NCBI RefSeq assembly: GCF_014851395.1
Contig: NW_024041373.1
Coordinates: 2,167,429 to 2,231,428, forward strand
DNA: 64,000 bases
Direction of reading: 5' to 3'
Source of the DNA: Micropterus salmoides
Taxonomy: Eukaryota; Chordata; Actinopteri; Centrarchiformes; Centrarchidae
The position numbers were made by a program, and so were the translations under genes. Within the stretch, counting starts at the first letter, position 1. Each line of letters opens with the position of its first letter. Positions 55,876 to 64,000 of the stretch are shown here, piece after piece. Below the pieces are notes generated by a model. That model saw nothing but the letters and a program-made list of their open reading frames with translations, made no database searches and was not told the origin of the DNA.

Positions 55876-56630
55876 TTGTTGTCTTTTTGCAGCTTTAAAT
55901 ACATGTGCTCTCCCCATCATAGTGATGATGATGTTCAACTCTTTTCCTTGTACATCATCCCTTATAACCAAGGGGCAACTAAAAAATGTTGTTGTTAAAG
56001 AGATGCACTTCTCAATTTTAGTCCAAAATAATGCCACCACCTTACAGTACCAAAAGAAATGAAAACCTGACTCTCCTCCCTCGTTACAAAATACGTGTAA
56101 AGCTGTTTTAGTTCTAATAGACATCAAAAGTAATTTAATAAATGCATGAAAAAACATTCCCTATGGTATACATACAAAACCATTGTCACTTTTTGAAAGC
56201 CGTGAAAAAGGTTCAGCTGAAACTGTTAACAGTATACACAAGTTTACACTTTGACATCCATGAAAGAACCTGATTACAAGGATAGCATTGTTCTATAGAT
56301 ATGAATCCAATTCACCCTATTTACTTCCTTATTGTAGAGCGGGAAAACAACTGTGTTGTTTCTCTTTTTTACCAAAGAAATCCAGAAAACACTCTGGAGG
56401 ATAGACATCAGTGAAACAACTCAACCTAAAGTGACTGTCCCCAGTACTCCTCAACAGAAGTATGTGCTTTCTCATCTATTTCCTGCCTCTTTTAACAGAT
56501 CAGTGAAATTTGACCTACAGTAACTCTCCTCCCTTCCTTTGTCTCTCCTCTGCCGTGTTTGCATTCTCATGTATACAAAACACACATTTGCTTACATGTG
56601 CAAACACTACCTCTCCTAACTCCCATGGGT

Positions 56631-56650
56631 TATATATATATATATATATA
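56631..56650. repeat. (TA)n microsatellite
   Basis: Ten TA units. Confidence 0.85.
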
Positions 56651-57530
56651 ATATGTATATTTTCAAGGATACATACAATGACACTTGGCGTGAAACACTG
56701 AATGTAAACATGACTTTTGTTTGTTTGCAGTGCACCTTTAACTATATATATGCTCCCTATTGCCAACACTTTTTCCACTTTACATAGAACCCTTGGCACA
56801 AGCAATAAAATAAGACCATAGTAGGTGCAGGGAATTGTGGTCAATACCACAGAACAAAAAATATGGTACATGGATAACGTATTTTTATAAGTTCATAATC
56901 TAGATATATGCCTTCCTTTTTCCTTGTCTTTTTGACATATTTGATACAGATTCAGGCTATGAGCTCAATATACAAAACACCAACATTATAGTTTAGTTAC
57001 AACCTGTGCTTAAATAAAAACTCTGCATCAACTGGTCCAAAAATCAATCATATTTGGGGTTTGGGGTCTTACTTCACATGTTAGCATGCTATGATTTGCT
57101 GATTAATGCAAAAAACAGCTGAAAATGATGGCAATAATAATCATTTATATTATTATTATCATTAGTTTTACAGGTATTTGGTAATCAACTGAAGTATTGT
57201 AACAACCAATAACTATCTCAAAAGGTATGTCAAAGTATAAATTGAAATTCTGACAAGATGATGGCACTAGTGGAAAGTAAACCATGACTGGGATATCTTC
57301 TGTAGGTCACACATCCCACCACTGCTATGACTGTCAACTCTCTCACCTAACCCCCATATCCTCATGGTGCTTTGAGTATAAACACTTATTCTTCAACCTA
57401 CAGGTATTTTATCTGCATTCAGATCCTGATATTGTGCTTTAATTTGTACCCAAAACAAAGCAATAATGAGGGTGGTGGAAAAAGCAAACGGCAAAAAAGG
57501 TGTACTGCCAGTTCAGGTTGAAAGCATGAG

Positions 57531-57531
<1 letters not shown>

Positions 57532-57570
<39 letters not shown>
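57532..57570. repeat. (GT)n microsatellite
   Basis: About 19 perfect GT units. Confidence 0.9.
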
Positions 57571-57571
<1 letters not shown>

Positions 57572-59530
57572 CAATATACAGTATCAGACAGAAGCAGTCT
57601 GTGATGAACGGTGAAGTGAGGACATTTGGGCCGACTCTCCCTTCTTCAAGGGGCCAGTTAAGGGTTAGGATTTGGGCTTGCCCGGGGTTACCCAGACAGC
57701 ACACAGTGCTCGGACAAAGGCTCTCCAACCCTGAAGGCTCAAAGTGGGCCATGGCAAGTGTCACGTGGGCCAACTTGGCCTTTGTTTACTTACATTAGAT
57801 GCAACAGTTTATTCTGGGCGACTTCATGGTGTAAAACATATGGTCTAGGATTTTGTGAAAATTGTGTGGCTATATTATACCACATGGTACACCGGGTTAT
57901 TTTCACAGTAGTGTTATGTAACTGCAGTATTACGAAGCTTTATGACTGACTGGGTGGTCTGGTGTAGTACAAAACTATTCAATGGATATGGAAGGTTATT
58001 AGCAATATATTTGCTTTTTGTTCTTTCCTTTCCTTCTTTTTTTAGCAACATAAACGTTAGACATTGGCGGAAAGTCACTAAGTAAATTTACTCAAGTACT
58101 GTACACGTTTCCATTTTGTGCCACTTTTTAAACATAGTCTCCACTACATATTTTTTGCAGATTTAGTTAGTAGTTACAAACACAACTTACAATATGATTA
58201 AATATTATTGCAACAGCCTACCAGTAGTATATAAAATAGCTACGTTTAGTTCTACCTTGACTAAATACAGTAAAATGCAACTTAATTAATGCATCAGCAT
58301 AAATAAGCAAATAAGCATGATGTTCACATGGGCTAATTTTTATGCTTTTACTTTTGATAGTTTAGGAACATTTAGCTAATAATACTTAATACTTAAGTTT
58401 GTACTTATTTAAGTATTGTTTTTATTCCAGGACTTTACTTAAGATACAACTTTTACTTAAGTACTGACTTTAGATGCTTTAATACTTTTATTATTTATGA
58501 TTATGATTATTGTTATATTTTATTATTATAAATATATTTTCTTTTGTTGTGTTTTGTCTTATTTTCAAGTGCTTCCACTGATTGAATGTACACATTATGG
58601 TATATGTTTGTAAACCTTTCCCTCCGTCTAATTCTATTTATGTCTTTACCTCTGTATGTGTTTATTTTTGGTTAGGGTTATGTTTAGGGGTTAAATGTGG
58701 TCAATTGAGGCGTCTTGTGAGTATAGCAAAACGTGTGGCCCTTTACATGACTGATACAATAAGCCAGAGAATGTCTGCACATAAAAGGAGACGTGCTATT
58801 GAAACATTCTCAGCTGATCCATGCAGAATGAAAAGGACATCAGCATACAGCTGACCTCCCAGCAGGCAGCAGTGTGGAGGTCGATGCAGTCTCTGCAAGG
58901 TGAGATAAGGCCTTGCTATCCTTTCCTCACTGCTGGGCATGTTATCTTTATGGTTGTGGACAGGCCAACACGGGGAGACCAGTGGGTTTTTATTGTTCTT
59001 GTTTATTTCTAAACAAAGCAATACAGTGGGTTGGCAAATGCACAGATTTCTGTGTAGGGCTACACTGCAGATGACATGTTCTTAAATGTTCAATATATAT
59101 TGTATGAATTAGCTTTGAGGGTTAAAATTGGGACCAAACGGTCTATGGGATGGCCTCATTAGGCTAACATATGGAAGTATTGTCCCTTTCTGTGTGTTTG
59201 TGTGTATTACAGCCTCTGAATCTGCAAGGTGGGATTTGGCCCCCGCTGCATGGATGTTGTGCTCCACTGTCCTACAGCTTCGTGGCTATTGGTCAGACTG
59301 GAATCTGCGTCAAGTTAAACACAAGTAGAAAACATGATACCGGAAGTAATGTAATTGCTTTCATATCAAAAGCATTCATGTTACGATACACATTTCGCCA
59401 TGTGATATTTACCAAAGGTAGGGAGATACTGGGCTTATTTAAACACGGTAAAGTATGTAGTATGTAAAGTATAAATACGTACTTTCTATGGTGTATATTA
59501 TTTTATTAATGTAGCATTTTATTCCGAAAA
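57571..59530. other. Intergenic, no gene recognised
   Basis: Only short frames without motifs. The region between 58050 and 58480 has repeated ACTTAAGTA/TTTACTTAAGTA phrases typical of a fish dispersed repeat. Confidence 0.45.
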
Positions 59531-59639
59531 TACTTACCGGAAACGGAGTTTTGTTGTGGGGAAAGACTGTGAGATAACAGAACTTACACCGGTCACTGAA
59601 AAAGGGGGCCGGACTCCCTCCTGTTTTCTTCCTACAAAA

Positions 59640-59967
59640 ACTCCAGAGTTAGCAGCGGACAGTCTCGACTGGGACAGAGGAAAGTAGGCGCCGGAGACTA
59701 AAAGAAAATAAAATAAAAGGTATGAAATCTTCCGATTCGAACTCTAAAAAGTGTTTGTCATCACCAAGTTCATCCATGCGCCGTTGGAATCGCTGAGGAC
59801 AAGTGACCGGCTTTCACATCGGACTGAATTTGTTTTCTGACACTGTTTATTTTATGTCACTGTATGTCGCAAGGAATGGTCGCTGCTATTTAAAATTATC
59901 CTGAAATACAAAGAGCAGCAAAGCTGATCCGCTGTCTGCAACCGCTGTCAGCAGGGAAGTGCTCATG
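59640..59967 (+). other. Candidate first exon of an unidentified gene
   Basis: The DNA from about 59560 has more CpG than its surroundings. The segment ends GTGCTCATG/GTGAGTTAAC, a strong splice donor preceded by a possible ATG at 59965-59967. A second donor-like site, AAAAG/GTATGA, lies near 59720. No downstream exon could be recognised before the window ends, so the identity and even existence of the gene are uncertain. Confidence 0.25.
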
Positions 59968-62148
59968 GTGAGTTAACTTACCTCCGGTTTACTACGTTAC
60001 CAAACTCCGATCAGAAACTAATGAAGTTTGAGTTACCACAGCTTTCAGTACACTTGCATACATTGCAAAACAGCCATCGACATCTTTCATAAATTAAAAC
60101 ATACCGGTCCTAAATTCGGCATCGATCCAATATCAAAAGAACTGTAAATGTCAGTGTCTGTTTTTCTCACATTTTACATCCGCAAACGAACGTAACGCAA
60201 ATGAGGGCGGTCAAGCGATGTGAGAACCAGGGAAGGATTTTAAGGGCAACTGTGCCGCTGAGTGAATTATCATTCGAATCTTTAAATGCCCTTGCCCTGG
60301 CTTTATCTGGTATATAACTATGCTGACAATTTAAAAAAAAGAAAGGAAAAAAACAACAACTTATGAAGTGAGGTTTTCGATTTGGAGTTTTGCATCTTTA
60401 ACCCGAAAACGTATTGTATAACTTAGCCGCTAGTCACTCTATTTCACTCCGCAGTTGAGCTCAGGCTGGGTGCTTTAATTAATTGCGATGTCAGTCAAAA
60501 GTGTTGTAGCCTACTGCAAAGTATATAATAACTGCTAAAGAAGAACCTGAAGTGCTCACTCCATTTTGGTAAAAAAAAATATATTTCAGACAGTGGAGGC
60601 CTATTAGTCCATTTCAGAATATTAAAAATAGCCTGTGCTGTCAGATGACTGCTTAATTCTGCATGAGTGGCCCAAACATACTTTTAACAAATGCATATCA
60701 TCAGCTCACATTTCCACTGTCTAAAATACATTTCAGTGTTTAAAAATCTACTGAACAAGCCAACTGTAAATGATGGGATGCCTGACTGATTTTAGAGAAA
60801 AGCGATTTTAAGTGGAACATTAGCAGCAGCCTAAATATAGTCCGACTAAGGGAAAGATGTCAAGTAATGAGATTACATTGAGCCATTTTTGAGATGAACA
60901 GATGAGTTACCACATTTAAAATAAATACATATTGATTATGGAGACAGATATTTTATATAATATGATATTATCTATTTATGGCACAGTTCTGAATTGTACT
61001 CTTCTGTAAAAGTTCAAGTAGGCTACTCCCAAAATAATGTGTAGTAATCAGATCACACATTAATAGAAAGGGTCTTTTTAAATTTTGAGAAATCATTAGA
61101 TTAGTGGAGGAGGAGAAACCCATCTTAACTTGGTGCATTGAAGGTTAAGGTCCTCTAGGATAATATATTAATAAGTGATTTTACTTCATGTTGGTGTTGG
61201 CTGTTTTGGCTCATGACAGTCACCAACCAGAGGCTATAATTCAACCGTGCCGCCATTTATTACCAGATCACTGAGTTGTCAACTTCTTAAAGTACATTTT
61301 AAGTATATAATCAGTAATCTGTAGCGGGTAGTATATGAAAGTGACCCTCGCAGCCCTGCCTGTTCATCCGTCTCTGTCCTCCCTTGGGATGATCGTCGAC
61401 TTGGTTCCCAGGCACAAAGAGTATGTGGGAGACACTGAGAAAAAAGTGTGAGGATCATTCCAAAAGGGCAAGGCAGAACCCGAAATCATTCAAAAAATCC
61501 CTTTAAAAAAAAAAAAAAGGAAGTTTTTTAGGACATTAGCACTGCTTCGTCAATGTACCTTGTAATTGGGGAGAATATAGATTTGAAAAACATCCCTGTT
61601 TTCCTGGTGGATCATTATCTGTGGTGCTCCATGCTAACACGTTGTTGTGTGGAAGCAGGAAACGTTCTCCGAATCTGAAATCTCTTAAACTCCGTTCAGG
61701 TCATGTAGACAAGTTTATATGTGGACATCGAGCAAGTATTCACTCAAAATCATGTGATTTTGATCTGTTTACATTTCCCTTTTGCACACCACAGTCACTT
61801 CCTGTGGAAAAAGTTCATTATAGTATAGTACATTATATCTGTATCCTATTTCCATCTCATACACAACCCTGTATAAATTAGCCACTACTTTATCATTTAA
61901 GATTAGTTGAATGTGCCACTGAATGTTCTCATTTTCTCCCTTTTCACAAAATGCTAGTTTACTGTGCTACTTAGTGTCAAGTTTTTGGCATGTAACAGCA
62001 GAGCCAATTACTCAGTGGGATGATTCGGGCTTCAATGTGTTAACCACAGTCTTCAGTCCTTTAACTTGAATGTACAGCAGGCATCACTGCATTCTGAGTC
62101 TGTGTTGTTGCTGCAGAGGTTACACAGGAAGTCCTTTAGATAGATGGG

Positions 62149-62170
62149 GTGTGTGTGTGTGTGTGTGTGT
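62149..62170. repeat. (GT)n microsatellite
   Basis: Eleven GT units. Confidence 0.85.
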
Positions 62171-62254
62171 AAGCCGGGTTGTTTGTGTTGATCCAGGCCT
62201 CTTGGCTCTTTGTGTTTGAGGAGGGGTCTCCGGCCTCGCCGGGCTGACCTCAGG

Positions 62255-62268
62255 GTTGCCATGGAGAC
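62255..62268 (+). promoter_or_regulatory. X-box-like (RFX) motif
   Basis: GTTGCC-AT-GGAGAC fits the pattern RYYNYY-N(1-3)-RRNRAC bound by RFX factors. One match in this much DNA can occur by chance. Confidence 0.25.
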
Positions 62269-62574
62269 AACAGGAGTGACTTCCTGAATTCTCGGCCCAT
62301 CCCGCAATACATTGCAGGGCAGGGATCTAGGGTCAAGCTCAAAAAGGGAGGAAGGCTAAGACCATTCTATTTTAATGGATCTATTTATTCCATAAAATAG
62401 ATAAAATATAATATAAAGAAATTGAATGCAGTAATATGGAGCCAAGCTGAAACAAAAAGAACCAACACAATGCATCTATAAAGACATTTAAATGAGGCAT
62501 CCTGATTTGGCTATACAGTCTCAGAGCTTGGTTCTAATGGTTTCCATAATTTTATCCTTTCAAGCCACATTCAT

Positions 62575-62598
62575 ATAATAATAATAATAATAATAATA
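62575..62598. repeat. (TAA)n microsatellite
   Basis: Eight ATA/TAA units. Confidence 0.85.
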
Positions 62599-63286
62599 TT
62601 ATATGTTGTCTCCCATCAGCTTACTTAATGTTTTACTTTCTGGCCAACAACCTGGTTATTCAGTGGAATACCATTGGTGTAACTAGGTTGTTACTTTGTG
62701 TTGCTTTGTGTTACTGAGGCACAATAACAGAATTCCCACGTAATGAGGTTTTAATGGTAACTTAAAACAGGAAAGATAGAAAACTTAAAACGGAGCTCTT
62801 CTTGGGTAAAATGCTTATTGGCTGTCTTTACAAGACTTGAAAAGAACATTTATACCGCTCTTATATCTGTGTGTAAAATACAGAGCTAGAGTCAGTTAGC
62901 CTAGCGTAGTTGACATTTATCAGAAGAATAATGAGTAGAATGAACTAAGTATAAATACCTTAACTATACTGTGTGTGCAGTAGGTGTGTAAACCTACACA
63001 GAGTATGTGTTAGCAGGTGCTAGACATTCATTGAGAAAGACCAGGGGTTTATTATCAACTTTTCCAACATCATTGCTAAACATAGTTTCCTGCAAGCCCC
63101 TGGTACTCTGCACCCGAGGGTGTCGAGGAACATTAACCCGCCGTTTTTGTCCTTTAGGAGTCAACATTGTTAATAATCAGAGTTCTGGTTTCACGGGCGG
63201 ACAGCTTTGTTAGTATTCAGGACCCTGATCGGAATATCCGCCGGTCCGTTAAACTGCTGACAGAGACTGATATACAAGGTCAACTC

Positions 63287-63321
<35 letters not shown>

Positions 63322-63333
63322 TGAGAGAGAGAG
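63287..63333. repeat. (GT)n(GA)n compound microsatellite
   Basis: GT units pass directly into GA units with one GT interruption. Confidence 0.88.
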
Positions 63334-63430
63334 CTGAACCAAGGAGGAAGGGCGGGCGTTAAAGAAAGGGCAGGATCTGTGCTATCAGATAAAGAATGGA
63401 AACTTGTAGGAAAACGTCAGCTACACACTC

Positions 63431-63465
63431 GCACACACACACACACAGGCCCACACACACACACT
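63431..63465. repeat. Interrupted (CA)n microsatellite
   Basis: Two CA blocks separated by GGCC. Confidence 0.85.
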
Positions 63466-64000
63466 AATGCAAAAGGTTTAGCCAGTCGCAAGTGTTGTTA
63501 ATGAAGATTAGAAGTTAAATTGCAATCTAATTATGAAGTCAAGGGCACAGATTATGCTATACGGTATATCAATCTCAGTGTGGTGAAGTACTTAAAGTAT
63601 CTGAGAGATGTAATAATGTTGTGGAAAATCATTTGACACCAGATCCATGGCAGGGAGCCTGTAAATGTAAAATCCACTAAGCTGAGCAGTAACTAATGGA
63701 GTGGTGATTCAGATTGTCTCTTCAGGAATCCAGGTACTGAGTCACCAATTACATTTCAGTTAGCAGTCAGGAGTGTCAGCAAGCTCCTGGTGGAGGTGAT
63801 GGTGTGTGTACTTTATATAGGCTTGTTTGTGTGTGTTTCTGGAAGAGTTCATACATCTGCCAGATGTGGTGTGCCGTGTAGAGGCTGGGCCCCGAATGAG
63901 ACAGTGTAATAATGTTGATCAGATAAGAATGGTATCCACGTGCTCATGATCTTTCCTGTAGCTTTCTGGCCCTGCGATTTAGTTTTTCATTTCTGACTTG

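Larger units (their letters stand above)
59968..64000. other. No coding exon recognised; microsatellites only
   Basis: If the candidate exon ending at 59967 is real, this would be its first intron. The sequence is AT-rich with A-runs (61503-61517) and four microsatellites listed separately. No frame shows protein-like motifs. Confidence 0.45.

Noticed and set aside
59128..59467. Two overlapping frames with Trp/Cys-rich ends, considered as an exon
   Set aside because: No matching splice sites in phase and no recognised domain.
1..64000. tRNA, rRNA, microRNA, riboswitch or bacterial operon features
   Set aside because: No cloverleaf with A and B boxes, rRNA core sequence or operon-like gene packing was seen. 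Hairpin microRNAs cannot be judged without a folding calculation.

Overview
The window is nuclear DNA of a ray-finned (teleost) fish. It has spliced genes with GT-AG introns, many (CA)n, (TAA)n and (GT)n microsatellites, and a dense load of fish-type transposons: Tc1/mariner, hAT, TTAA-flanked elements, L1/Tx1 and Rex-like LINEs, a BEL/Pao-like Gag and a sushi-type gypsy element with a chromodomain. I see no prokaryotic genes, CRISPR array or recognisable RNA gene.

Host genes are few. (1) At 4481-4641 on the minus strand lies the first coding exon of a RIM active-zone protein gene (best match rims1), with a CpG-rich region upstream; the gene runs leftward out of the window, so bases 1-4480 are probably its first intron. 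(2) asrgl1 (isoaspartyl peptidase/L-asparaginase) is complete on the plus strand. It has a TATA/CRE-like promoter and a probable non-coding first exon near 34.87-34.93 kb, then six coding exons at 35873-36059, 41597-41739, 41872-42026, 43023-43144, 47506-47616 and 48045-48250. They join in frame to 307 residues with nucleophile Thr167. (3) A weak candidate first exon of an unknown gene ends at 59967.

From 8.6 to 34.6 kb the DNA is almost wholly transposon, in nested layers: a Tc1 element (8608-9793); a long L1/Tx1-type LINE (about 9.9-21.2 kb) whose ORF2 is split by a hAT element (13642-~16560) and by a short dispersed repeat (~17008-17283), and which has a G-rich 3' region over 3 kb long; a minus-strand BEL/Pao-like gag relic; and a Tc1/IS630-type element (27241-34578) split by a gypsy retrotransposon (28879-33711).

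The most striking structure is a 3.45-kb direct tandem duplication (18899-22350 and 22351-25807). The only differences I found are five single-base length changes in G/C homopolymers. It carries the 3' end of the LINE plus most of the gag relic, and its breakpoint cuts the gag reading frame. It is either a very recent duplication or an assembly artefact. A second point is that the gypsy LTR and primer-binding region share a perfect 10-base complementarity, as expected for Tf1/sushi-type self-primed reverse transcription.

The asrgl1 introns hold a Rex-like LINE with a TTAA-flanked insertion, a DD36E Tc1-like element and other short elements. The right flank (48-64 kb) is mostly intergenic, with a hAT-type non-autonomous element with near-perfect 8-bp target duplications, LINE and gypsy fragments, and microsatellites. 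I found no evidence for a novel gene system beyond these structural observations.
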